This document shows positions 42,301 to 52,348 of a stretch of 64,000 bases of DNA, piece by piece. Numbering within the stretch: position 1 is the first letter of the stretch; every line of letters starts with the position of its first letter. The DNA is from Yamagishiella unicocca (Eukaryota > Chlorophyta > Chlorophyceae > Chlamydomonadales > Volvocaceae), in contig BDSL01000101.1 in the NCBI GenBank assembly GCA_003116995.1, positions 327,696-391,695 of the forward strand. The letters are read 5' to 3'. A model generated the notes under the pieces. That model did not search any database, was not told the DNA's origin, and saw only the letters and a list, made by a program, of their open reading frames with translations. A program made the position numbers and the translations under genes.

Positions 42301-44921
42301 CGTACGGCACCCGCACGATCCAGTTCAGGGCAGCAGCGTACGGCGCCCGCACGACCCAGTTCAGGGCAGCGGCGTACGGCACCCGCACGGCCCAGTTCAG
42401 GGCAGCGGCGTACGGCACCCGCACGGCCCAGTTCAGGGCAGCAGCGTACGGCACCCGCAGCCACCCACCTCGCTCGCCGCCCAGGGCGCTGCGCTCTGGC
42501 ACGGCCCCACGTCCACATCCAGTGCCCGGCTGGTGATGATCGAGCGGCGGGACTCGGACATCTGCAGCGGGGGGAGACGGGGGGTGAGGGGCGGGTTTCG
42601 ACGATTTCGGAGCCGCTGCGAAAAAGACGGCCACGGGCTCAGGTGCTGCGCTGGGGACGTGGGGGACGGCGGCGGCAGCAAGCAGCCCCTGGGTTGTCCG
42701 CGAGGCACCTGGCAGGGTACTGGGTGGCATCAAGGAGTGCGGCCGTGTGCCGGCGGGAGCCCCAGCCGGCAGCCATACCTGCAGCTCCCTCCGCAGCATG
42801 TTGAGGTTGACGGGGTAGCTGAAGCTGAGCAGCAGCCGACCTATGAGCAAGGAATTGGCGTCAAGGGTCGGGGTTGCTGGTTGCTGGTCAGGCCTAATCA
42901 TAAAATACAACCGATGCTTCTTCCCCTTCTGGCCCTGCTACCAGCGAACGTTTTCCCCTCCTGGCTCTCCCTGCCACCTCCGTACCGTCTGGCGGCACCT
43001 CCGGCAGGATGTCTGACGCGGTGCCCACCGTCCCGTCCCAGTTCCCGTCCGTCAAGTTGGTCGCCCCCTTAGACAGCACCCCCGACAGGCTCATGCTGAG
43101 CGGCCGGCTGACCAGCCGCCGAGAGGACGGCACGTTGCCCAGCTCCAGGGGGGCACCTGGGGGAGCAGGTGGCCGCCGGAGGGAGGGTATTAAAGGCTGG
43201 GGAAAGCGGGGCCCCCAGGGAGATGGCCTCCGGACCGGGCCGGGCCTTTCTTGGTTCGAGCCCCCAGCCCCCGGCCATACTCCTGCGCTGTGACAAAACA
43301 GCCGTGGGCTGTGTCCCTCCCTCCCCCGCCCCACGGCTGCAGCTCCCAGCTGCGGCTGCGGCGAAAAGACTGACGCCACGTCCGCCCCGCCTTAAGCCAC
43401 CCTTCCTCTTCCTTCCTCTCCGCCTTGCCGCCCCGCCTAGCTTTGGTGTCCCGCCCGCCCGCACCGTCATAGCTGGTCAGGCTGGCGTTCCACTGCAGGG
43501 TGCAGTCCAGGTCCGTGGGCCAATCCACGTCTGGGTCGAAACGGAATATGGTGGTCGTGACCCACCGTACCTTGCCGGGCATGCCGCAAGATAAGCTGAA
43601 CGGAACCTGCGGCGTGGCAGGGAGGCGAGGAAGGAGGGGGCGGCAGCTCAGGCCGGTGCCGGCGCTCCAGGAGGGCCTGCGGCCACGCCGGCCGCTGGCC
43701 GCATGCGACTCCACCCTCCCGCCGCAACAACGTTAACGAAACGGCAGCGAGGTCGGGGAATCCATAGTCCCCCCGTCCCGACAGCGCCAAAACCAACTGT
43801 ACGATGTGCACGAGGCGGCCTCCGTACATATGTTGTCCGACCGCGCGGCATACGGGGCCACAAGGGTTCCCCGCCACCGCAATGCTACTCGCTTTGCCAG
43901 CTTCGCAGCCCGCCTACGCTGCCGCTGCCGCTGACGCCACCGGCGGCTCCACACCCTCCCTCCCTCCCTAGCGGCCTCCGCGTTCTTCCGGGGCGACCAC
44001 GTCAGCACTCCTTCCCCCATGTTTCCGCTGAGCCACCCTCAGTCCGCGTCCCCCTAGGGCCCCCAGCCGCAGCCATAGCGGCGGTGGGGCAACCCACGCC
44101 AAGAGCACCCCGCGCACTGCGGCGTGGGGCGGTTTGCTGCAGCAGGCGTGGATCCCGCTGCCAGCAAAATCCCCATTTGGGTCAAGCCGTCCATTGCTCT
44201 GGACAGCTGCCCGTGCCTCTATCCTCTCGGCTCGGGCACAACCAGCATAAAAACGGGGCACCGAGGGGGGAGGGCACGGCAGCACATGCGCGCTCGGCCA
44301 CCAGCGTGTCCAGCCCGCGCCCACCATGGACCGGTCAGCCTTGTCTCTTCCAAAGTCCGAGCCCAAAGCGATTACAGGCCGCGAGAACACCGCCTGCGGT
44401 GGGCACGACGCGCCAGTTCGGCGTGGGTGCGGGCGCGGGTTGGCGGAAGTTTGTAACCCGGGGAAAGGAGAGTCGGCGCCGTCGGCCTAGAAAGTCGCGG
44501 GCGTGAGGTGGACAGCTACCAGCTGGCAGCTCTGAGTCGATAAAGTAACATATGTGGCAGGCTAACCGAGCGGGAGCTCGCCATGTGCGCCCTTCAACTG
44601 CCGCTTGTAGAGCGGCTTGCGCTGCTGCCCCAGCTACACGGTCCAGTTCATAGCTAAAGGCGTGCGAGTTATTTACACAATGATGAGCGCAGATATGTGT
44701 CGTCGCGGTACTCGCACCGTTATAGCTTGTCGGCCATCCATTGTCGTCTTAGACTTCGCCGCTGCCGAGGCGATGTCAGTTGGGGCTGATAGCAAAATCT
44801 TCAACGGCAGCTGCTCTTGCAGAAATGCACGCCCAGCCACCTCAGCGAGCGCCATATTCCCGCCGGTTTGAAACATGAAGACGGCCAGAGCAATGCACGA
44901 AATGAAACTGATGATGACCAT
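26460..44921 (-). CDS. Bacterial-type alpha-2-macroglobulin-like secreted protein (36 exons)
   Basis: Exons (5' to 3'): 44921-44718, 44393-44325, 43606-43465, 43156-42986, 42840-42779, 42561-42469, 41845-41811, 41555-41406, 40749-40473, 40359-39922, 39589-39410, 39084-39010, 38750-38582, 38207-37930, 37804-36839, 36602-36313, 36075-35668, 35497-35380, 35143-34814, 34580-34348, 34006-33859, 33677-33626, 33212-33084, 32842-32686, 32377-32191, 31979-31890, 31739-31625, 31174-31055, 30681-30597, 30286-30092, 29814-29554, 29295-29172, 28878-28740, 28417-28176, 27827-27708, 27284-26460. They join in frame to ~2558 residues. N-terminal hydrophobic signal or anchor; FSRPVIALGSDFG and FSLSCGMPGKVRWVTT like the N-terminal domains of bacterial macroglobulins; PSYAPGESAALSF; VYAVDKAFLDLMPYDLP; LATVDFTAPPNLGTFVIR; FVRVGDTFEAGVVV; a C-terminal receptor-binding-like domain; and a Cys-rich EGF-like tail (CPKRCSRLGVCN). 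A Pro/Ser-rich stretch lies in exon 15. No CxEQ thioester is seen. Protease-binding or wall role is inference. Confidence 0.8.
27294..27478. repeat. 26-bp minisatellite in macroglobulin intron 35
   Basis: About six purine-only copies built around GGAGGCAGGAGTGGAGGGGG, between exons 27827-27708 and 27284-26460. Confidence 0.85.
29098..29171 (-). repeat. Dispersed intronic element, family A, copy 1
   Basis: Read on the minus strand it starts at the exon 32 donor (GTGGGG), then CGAGGAAGACCCGTGGATGC, AACCGTTGAGGACAGACG and GATATGCATGCTGGAGAACT. It shares this order with copies at 31503-31568 and 50563-50627. Confidence 0.7.
30016..30031. repeat. Two telomere-like CCCTAAA units in intron 30
   Basis: CCCTAAACCCTAAA matches the plant-type telomere repeat used by some green algae. 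Two units can arise by chance. Confidence 0.5.
31503..31568 (-). repeat. Dispersed intronic element, family A, copy 2
   Basis: Minus strand: TGCAAGGAAAACCCGTGTAC, GAAAGAAAAACCCGTTTAGG, ACAGTCGTTTGGAGAACTTG. It lies about 60 bp inside the donor of macroglobulin exon 27. Confidence 0.7.
33028..33046 (-). repeat. Dispersed intronic element, family B, in intron 23
   Basis: Minus strand GTCGTGTAACCGGGTCTTC. The same core occurs in introns of the GPHR and transporter genes. Confidence 0.6.
33414..33565. repeat. 29-bp tandem repeat in macroglobulin intron 22
   Basis: About five copies of a unit containing AACAACCAGCCCGATTCC. The array is flanked on both sides by the same CAGCGCGTAGCCCCGATCCC string (33384-33411 and 33570-33600). 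Confidence 0.9.
34018..34058 (-). repeat. Dispersed intronic element, family B, in intron 20
   Basis: Minus strand CATGTCGAGTAACCGGTCTT, CTTTTATAACCCC, ending about 15 bp before the acceptor of exon 21. Confidence 0.65.
34624..34702 (+). repeat. Dispersed intronic element, family C plus A core, in intron 19
   Basis: Plus strand GATTTGATAAGAGAATCCGT then GAATCC, followed by an A-type core AAGAAAACCCGTGTACGAAA. Family C cores recur at 41284-41320 (inverted) and 62929-62957. Confidence 0.6.
38251..38294 (-). repeat. Dispersed intronic element, family A, reverse orientation
   Basis: Minus strand GCCTAAACGGTTTTCATGC then CGACCCACGGGTCTCCTC, in the 3' part of macroglobulin intron 13. It is the reverse of the donor-side orientation. 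Confidence 0.6.
38546..38581 (-). repeat. Dispersed intronic element, family A, at the exon 13 donor
   Basis: Minus strand donor GTGGGTGGGTTTCGAGGAAG then ACCCGTGGATGCCACGG. It starts exactly at the 5' splice site. Confidence 0.65.
39221..39400. repeat. 12-bp tandem repeat in macroglobulin intron 11
   Basis: About twelve copies of AGGCAGGCATTT run into a GGCA tetranucleotide array that ends next to the exon 11 donor at 39409. Confidence 0.95.
40768..40792 (-). repeat. Dispersed intronic element, family B, in intron 8
   Basis: Minus strand GTGTCGCGTAACCGATTTCT, ending about 20 bp before the exon 9 acceptor. Confidence 0.55.
41284..41320 (-). repeat. Dispersed intronic element, family C, in intron 8
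   Basis: Minus strand GTTTTGAGAAGAGAATCAGC then TAATCCACGGC, a diverged match to 34624-34660 and 62929-62957. Confidence 0.5.
41990..42458. repeat. 36-bp tandem array, ~13 copies, macroglobulin intron 6
   Basis: Unit contains CCAGTTCAGGGCAGCAGCGT then ACGGCACCCGCACGA. Copies differ by one to three bases. Since 36 is divisible by 3 and the unit has no stop in any frame, all six frames stay open, giving spurious long reading frames. Reading exon 6 into the intron meets a stop at the array edge, so it is intronic. Confidence 0.95.
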
Positions 44922-45597
44922 GCCTGCATTATTTATTGCAGATTTGAGCGAAGTACACTGCTTATTGGTAGACTGGCAGGATGAACAAAGGAAACGTTGT
45001 GCGGTGGGCTACCTGTCAGGGGCCTGTCTTTAAGCACCGCCCGGAGAACGAGTGCCACGTGAGGTTCTGGATTCCGAGGGGGGTGGTCCGGCGCTTCCTC
45101 GTTGCCCGTGGCAGCTGCTCTATCGCGCAGTTTTGTACTCTTAGTTAAAGCGCATCGGTCCAGCCGCAGGCTAGCCGTCAAGTTACTCATACCAATGTCA
45201 TAAAATCCGTGTTAGAAACAATGCCATAGAACATTTAGGCTACTCCAAAACGGCAGCACGTCTTGCAGTTGAAACCGCCCGTCGGAAAGGGTGGTAGAAA
45301 ACGAGCTACAACGACTTAAAGCATGCGAAGGTTGTCCTGGCGCGATGACAGTTGCCTCTGAAACCTTAAGTGGGTCTGTGGCGTTTCTCTTAAACAGAAT
45401 CGTACCTGCCGTACCGCAGAAGGACCTTGCATGAAGCCAATGTAGGTGACAGCCATGGTGATCATGGTCAGGTAGGATCCTTGTTGGTCCCTCTCAATTG
45501 CGCTTGCACATTGATTTCTGACCAAGAGTATTGAACAATTCCGTTAACAAAGACCAGCATTTTTAGCTTGTCACACAAGGTAGATTGATAACACAAC
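44922..45597. other. Divergent intergenic region, macroglobulin and EF-hand genes
   Basis: 676 bp separates the minus-strand macroglobulin start from the plus-strand EF-hand start, so both promoters should lie here. No clear TATA box or shared operator is recognised. Confidence 0.5.
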
Positions 45598-46155
45598 ATG
45601 GCAACATCGTCCACAGACAAGCATGAACGAATGCGTGCGCGAGTTCGAGAGGCTTTCGTGCTGTTTGAGCACAAGGAGGGGAGCCGGCTTGTAGATTTTA
45701 AGGATGTCCCTGTGGCCATCCGCTCATGCGGCGTCAACCCCACATCTGTTCAACTAAACTTGATACTTGATCAGCTGGCTGCGCTCAACGCGGAGTCGGA
45801 GGCGACTGGGCTGGTCGGCATGGAGAACTTTGAGATAGTCGTGTCCAATTTCCTGATTCAGCAGGAAGCGAGCCTCTTTAGGGATGATTACCATACACTC
45901 TTGCGAGCGTTTCGCGCCTTTGATCCAGAGGGCCGCGGCCACATTGATGCGGAGACACTTCGAACGCTGCTCAGCGCGCGTGGCGAAGTGATGACGGAGG
46001 ACGAGTTGAACAAGATGATGCTAGTGGCAGCGGATGAGCAAGGACGCATATTCTACGAGGACTACGCGCAGGTGCGCAATATGGCCTCAGCGGCAAGAGG
46101 GCTGCCGCGGCAAGCAAGCAGGACACGGACGGGTGGAACGGAATCCTTTAGATAG
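45598..46155 (+). CDS. DRC8: EF-hand protein resembling dynein regulatory complex subunit 8
   Basis: 185 residues in a single uninterrupted exon. Calmodulin-fold layout with two EF-hand pairs: VREAFVLFEHKEGSRLVDF at ~17, a second helix-loop-helix to ~85, then LLRAFRAFDPEGRGHIDAET at ~102-121 and EELNKMM/GRIFYEDY at ~135-153. The loops are degenerate (DPEGRGHIDAET lacks Glu at position 12), so calcium binding is doubtful. Length, loop decay and phrases such as IRSCGVNPT and GEVMTEDEL fit EFCAB2/DRC8 (FAP200 in Chlamydomonas), a subunit of the nexin-dynein regulatory complex that controls ciliary beating. A different axonemal EF-hand protein is possible. It is the only intronless host gene in the window. 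Start context AACATGG is good. Confidence 0.65.
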   Translation: MATSSTDKHERMRARVREAFVLFEHKEGSRLVDFKDVPVAIRSCGVNPTSVQLNLILDQLAALNAESEATGLVGMENFEIVVSNFLIQQEASLFRDDYHTLLRAFRAFDPEGRGHIDAETLRTLLSARGEVMTEDELNKMMLVAADEQGRIFYEDYAQVRNMASAARGLPRQASRTRTGGTESFR

Positions 46156-48956
46156 GCCCGGGAGCCACACCAGGCCTGTCGGGGTCAACAAGGAGCCCGC
46201 TTGGGAACCAGCACTGGCGGGGGCTCGTGCTCTATGAACCGGACAGCGGTGTCTCTCACCGGGTTGCCTCCTGTGGGCACTGCAGCCTCAGAAGCCGAGT
46301 AGGGGGACGACTCCCCAGGACCTTAAGCTGGATCCACGGCCCGGTGGCCAGTAGTGGTGGTACCAGCGGGACCCGTCGTGCATGGGCCGAGTGAACGCGC
46401 GCAATGCCACTGCTTGACGCCCAACGCCATCCCTAGGGCCAGCCCCACTCGCCCGCAATCCCGCCACTGCCCCTGCATTCCTGTTGCTGGTGGGTCACAC
46501 AAGCCGTGCCGCCCTGGATCCTCTCGTCTTGCAGAGGCTCACCAACGATGGGCGCAAAATCTAAAGGGACGCGAGCCTGCGCGATGCGGCGTCCATGTCT
46601 GGACCGAGCAGCCAGCCATGGGCCCTGCTTGAGCCTGGTTCCATGCCTTGAGGGTGTCGTGCGCGGTCGCTGCCAGCGCAGTAAACCCTATGGCCCTGGG
46701 CGCCCTCGCCGCTGCGCGCGCGGATATGCCATGGGAGCTGCTTCGGCAAGCACTAGCTGGGCGGCCAGGGTCGGAGCATAACATGTCATCATTTTTCACA
46801 CGCGGACCGAACAGGGCTTGCTTTGGTGGAAGGGTCCAGCGCGCGCTGCGAAGAGGGGCCATGCGTTGTGTCGCATGCTGGTGGTTGGAAGCTGCCGCGT
46901 GGCAGCCCGCCACCGGCATGCAGTGCAGCCATCCGGGGGAAGCTGTGCTGTTGTTGTGGGGCGGGGCAAGGAGGCTGCAAGAGGCCATGTGTGGACTGAC
47001 AGCGGGGCGCGCGTAGAGCTGCATCGGTGGCCGCCTTCGTTGGGGATGGACTTGCGGCCTGGCAGGTAGGGGTGGGTTGTGCTCACTGGCGGGGGGAGGC
47101 CGACATGCTTGGCGCTGGAAGGCGCTGCATCTTTGAGGCGAGAGCATGTATGGACATGGCGCGCGCCGCGCGGGGCTCTGCGGGTGGGAAGCGTCAGCGG
47201 GACCGGGGCTTGGGTCGGTGTGCTGGCCGCGGGGGTGGCCCCCAAGGTGAGCCAAACACCATGGTATGTTGTTGCGCGCCAACTAGTGTATAAGCAGTTG
47301 GTCTGTTGTCACCGTTCCTGTGGCTGGGTGCTGGCTAGGTCTATGCGGTGCGCATTGGGACCTGCCCGTTTAGGAATTAGGGGCGGCAACCATGAATTGT
47401 CAAAACTCGCAGTGCAGGTATAAGCTTGGTTTCGAAGTAGAGGTTTGCCTGGATGAGGTGTTTTTCGGTCCGTGACTAGGTGGGTGCACACACGGCCCCC
47501 GGGTAGGACGTGGACCGCCCCGGGGAGGGTGCGTCCATGCGTGCATGAGGGGGTGATGGGGCTTGGGGGATGAGTGGAGGTGGTTAATTTCATTGGCCTG
47601 TCTCCGGAACCCACTGCAAGAGTCGGAAAGAAGGGACAGCACCAGTAATTGTCCAACGTTAACTCGGCATTACATGATGCCAACAGTGCGACAGTATTGG
47701 AAGGGGTTTATCTTTATTACCTGCCCACGCCGCCCGTTGGCAACGCGTATCAGAATATATGGCCCGCAGAATAAAAAATACCAGTCCTGATGTGTAGTAT
47801 CGGTGCCGCAAAATATGCAAACCAGCAGAGGAAAACCCTGATACAACCCTACGCGCCCAGTCTCTGCATGATTTGAGGGGCGCTACGAAGTGTAGCGTCA
47901 CCCCTAACCACTGCGTTATGATGACGTCATCAGGCACACACGCATCCCTGGGCCCTATCCAGGCGCTGTGGGCCAGGTAGCGAGAGCAGGTTGGCGAAGC
48001 ACGCGACAAGGAGCTCCGAAGCCACACGCGCTCCTTACCAATCCCACCAGACGAAAATTTATCAGTTACGGTTCTTTCATATGGGATAAAATCCTAGCTG
48101 AGTTCCGGGATTTATTATAAGACTGCGGCAGTGTCTGAAAGACGAAGCGGCCGGGCGAACGAGCCCGCCACAGCGCGGCCGCCGCCGGCCCGCGCCAAGG
48201 ACGTTTCAACACCCCTCTTCCGCCGCCTCCAAGGTAACAATCTGGTAATCGGCACCGCCGATAAATAAGACGAATCACCCCCAACGACAGAGGCTGCATC
48301 GTTCAGGCCGGATCTGGCCGGATACACAACACAAACACGTCTGACATCGCACCTAAGCTATTTAAGGCACTATCCCGAAGACACACTATTCGTAGGAGCA
48401 AATGCTTCGGCCGTTCGGACGCAACCACCACCACCCATTCCCACCACGCAGCCGGGCCTCCGGAGAATGCAACCAAACAAACTTCGGGAAAATCATCGCT
48501 TCACGCGGCGACCCAACCGCACAGCGGCACCCAGGACATGTGTCGGATGCACGTGCGTGTCGCAACCACAGACGTCCGTGGCTTCTCGAGGCTCAGCTAT
48601 GACCAACAAACCACCACCCGAGGCTCAGCTATGACAAACAAACCACCACCCAAGGGGACGACAGGGTACGACAACAAGTCGCGGTGTGTGCCTTGTGGTC
48701 CCCGGGCTTGAGCATTGTGGGGGAAAGATGAAGCATCAACAGCAACCTTCTGGTCTGGGGCCCACTGTAACAGTTACTTCTAATACAGCAACAGTACGAG
48801 AATGTTAATCGTACAAAGAATTCGACCCACTCCCGGGTCATGCACGGTGACTCTACACCACGAGCCATCCGTCTCACACGGCGCTCCTCACTCCCCACCG
48901 CCGCCTCCCCCCTGGAGCAGCAGCAGTCGCAGCTTACCCCTGCTGTCGGCTTCGGC
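46156..48956. other. 2.8-kb convergent intergenic region
   Basis: This lies between the EF-hand stop and the transporter stop. It is GC-rich around 46350-47300, where several frames stay open on both strands, but none shows a recognisable domain. It may be decayed mobile DNA. A minus-strand TGTAA at about 47671-47675 is a possible but distant transporter poly(A) signal. Confidence 0.45.
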
Positions 48957-51900
48957 TCAAGGCCTGCGCGGCAGCACCTGGCCCGTGGCCGCCATCCCCC
49001 CGATGTACGGCAGGGAGTTGTTGTAGTACGTGAAGACGGTGCGGTTGACGAACGCCAACAGCTCCACCTGGTCTATCTGCTGTACGGGCCTCGCAGATGT
49101 GGACGAGCCCGGCGCCAGGGCCAGTTGCATCTTGCGCAGGTTGTCGTACAGGGTCTCGTTGAGGGTGGCGCTGAAGTTGCCCCAGGTGGCTGGGTCCACG
49201 CGGGCGGCGTAGTTGGTGCGGTTCAGCAGCAGGTCAATCCTGGTGGGGAGGGGCGGGGAGGGTATGCAAGGAAACCCGTGGAGCGGGGAGGGGCGGGGAA
49301 GGCGTCGGTGAGGCAGGCGGGTCGGCACGACGGTGATAAGGCCCGGCACGGGAAACCCGGACGTCGAGAGACGACGCTTCAGGAAGAAGGCGGTTCCCCT
49401 CAGGGTTGGCTGGCAGGCACGCGCCCTCCCTCCCACACTCACCTGGTCGACAGGTCGATGAGCGCGTCCTCGTAGTGCATGATGGCGCGACCCTGCTGAA
49501 TGCAAGGCGCGAAGGCGCCCGCGGAGAACAGCGCCGCTGAGAGCAGCCCCGTGATGAGCATCGTGACCACCCACCCCACGAAGAACTGCAGCGCCAGCCG
49601 CCAGTGGAGGCCCGAGGAGCCCTCCATGAGGCCCATGCCCGCGGTGGCTCCAACCTGAGGTCCAGGCGGCGGCGGGGCAGCAAGAACTGAACCCATCGTG
49701 TGTGGTCCTTACGTGTGTTTTGAAACGAGGGGAACCACCCCTGGAGTTACATGTGGTTTGGAACGAGGGGAACCAACCCTGGAGTATACCGGTCCAGTGT
49801 TTTGAAACGAGGGGAACCACCCCTGGAGTGAACCGGTGTAGTGGGCAGGACACGGGGAAAGGGGCCGCCTGGTGGTGCGGGTGTGGTGACACGGCCTGGT
49901 GGCCCCAGGGCGGCTTGGCGCAGGAGCCGTGTGTGAACGGCCTGGTTGCATCACGGGACCGACGGACGGACGGCCAGGTCTGAATGGTTGTGCGCCAACT
50001 TGCCGCTTAGCCTATTAGTTCGCTTGTGGACTACGCGAACTAGGGTGGACTGCCGGACCGCTCCGTTGGCGCCCGCCCGCGGCCCCGGCCCCCCCACACA
50101 CGTATCCGTGTCGCGTGACCGGTCTTTATGCCACCCCCCCCACACACACACTCACTCACTTTTTTCTCGCATCCACGGGTCTTCCTCGAAACCCACACAC
50201 TCACTCACACGGGCGGGCGGCGGGCCCTCCCACTCACCTGGCAGTGAGTCGTAGAGATGGGCAGGCCGTACTTGGACGCCACTGCCACCACCATCGCCGT
50301 GGACAGCTCAATGCAGAAGCCGCGGGAGGGGGTGATGACGGAGAAACGGATGCCGATGGCGCGGATGATGTTGTAGCCTGGGAAGCCAGGGGAGGGGGAA
50401 GGGAGAAGGGAGGGGGAGGCCGTTTGGACGTCGTGTGTTTCGACACACGGCGGCGGCCGTACGGCACCACCGGCTCCGCTGCCATGTTGAAAGGGGCCGC
50501 CACGGCCGCAGGACCCACCGGCCTCGCGAGGCAGCCTCGCCCCACCCCGAGCACCAAGTTCTGCAGCATGCATCTCGAAACGTCTGTCCTAAACGGTTCT
50601 CCTTCGTACACGGGCTTTCCTTGCAACCCCGAGCACCTACATCGCTGCACTTGTCTGTAGGCTACTCCAGCCCGAGCCCCGAGGTGCTGATGCCGCACGC
50701 AGGCCGTCACGCCGTCCCTCCTTGCCTGCCTCCGCGCGCGCAATGAATACGCGCAAGCAAAGCCCCCCTCCCCACCCCGGTACGACGAACGCCGTGACCG
50801 CACCCACCGTATGTAGCCAGTCCCACCACGATACCCGCGCCGCCCAGCACGAGGATCCACACCGGGAGATCGGCCATGTAGTCGATCTAAGGGGCGGGGC
50901 AGGGCCAGGGCGAGGGGGCCCGTGGGTTCCATCTTCCATGGGACGAGATTGGGTATGAGCGCTGCTGCCGCCGGCGGTGACGCCCGGATCCACCGCCCCG
51001 AGTCCTCCGTACCGTCCGTCCAGCCCAGCCGCCGCCCAGCCCTAAAACCAAAAGCTCATGGATGCGGGCACGGCGGCCCTTGTTGCAGTCGCCGTCACAG
51101 CCTCGACCCAGGGGTCTGCCTGGAAACGCCCTTGCGCGCTACGTGCGGTTGTGCAGTTGGGCTTGTGGACACTTGGGCTTGTGATCCCACTCCGCAAGCC
51201 CTGACTGCGTCAAGACACCCCGTCATGGGCTTGCTCCGTGGCACAAAGCCGCGAACACTTCTAGCGTACGTGTGTGTGAATGAGAGTGCTTGCGAAAGCT
51301 GCCCGCCGCCCGCTCGGCCCTCATCCAGCCCCGCCTCACCCGCTGGTAGCGGTAGATGTACCAGATGGCGGTGAAGGGTCCCACGGAGTTGGCCACATCG
51401 TTGGCGCCGTGGCTGAATGAGTCGCAGATGGCGGTCACCACCTGGGGACGGAGCGGGGCGGAGCGGGGCGGAGCGGGGCGGAGCGGAGCGGGGCGGAGAC
51501 GCGTCTTTGACAAGTGAAAAGGGGAAACCGGCGCGGGGCGTGCTCAGAGGGCAGGGAGGAGCCCGTGGCGCCCGGTGACTGGGCGGGGACGATGATGCTA
51601 GTGGCTGTGAGGCGTCCTGCTCAGCAGCAGTACGCTGCTGATTATTTTATTTCGTCTTATTTCGTCACTTATTTATTTATTTTCGCGCACCTGCAAGTAC
51701 TTGAAGGCGTCCTCGGTGGCGGGGTCGAACACCTCGGCGTGAGCGTGTATGCGCTGACTCACGGGGTCCGCCACAACGGCCTCGTGCACGTTGTTGTTGG
51801 TGCCGCGAAGAACGATGGCCTGGGCGGAGGGCGGAGAGGGAGGGGAGGGTTTCGAGGAAGACCCGTGGGGAGGGTTTCAAGGAACCCCAGGAGGCGGGCA

Positions 51901-52316
51901 TGCAGGCCAGGGGAAGCCCAGGCGGGCATGCAGGCAGGGGCGAGCCGTGGGCAGCCGCACCTTCAGCTGGTCAAAGGTGTTTTGCCAGTGCACGTTGCCC
52001 CCGTGATCCGCCTGACCCGCGGCTGCAGCCGCAGAGGCATCGTCGTGGAGCTCCGTGGCGCCGTCCGTGGCCGTGTCCTTCGTGCGCATTTCGACCTCCG
52101 GCGCCGAGGACTTGCGCCCCCACTCCAGGGACTCCGCGATCGGCCCCGGCTGCGCCAGCTGCTGTCGCGATCCGGCGGCGTACGACATCGTCGGGCCGCC
52201 GTACGTGTTGCCGGTGCCATGTTGTTGCTGGCCCATGTCGTTCTGGCCGGCCTGGTAGTTGTTCGCATGGGGGGGCTGCTGCCACTGAACCCACCGCTGT
52301 TGTCGATGTTGCTGCT

Positions 52317-52348
<32 letters not shown>

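Noticed and set aside
41990..42458. 36-bp repeats as a CRISPR array
   Set aside because: Units are directly adjacent with no spacers, and the genome is eukaryotic.
41612..43072. Long open frames (up to 486 residues) with 12-residue periodic repeats on both strands
   Set aside because: They are created by the stop-free 36-bp array in macroglobulin intron 6 and cross real exons on the other strand.
46539..47282. 247-residue minus-strand frame and an overlapping plus-strand 122-residue frame
   Set aside because: No domain, no splice structure, and several overlapping frames are open because of local GC-richness. Possibly decayed mobile DNA.
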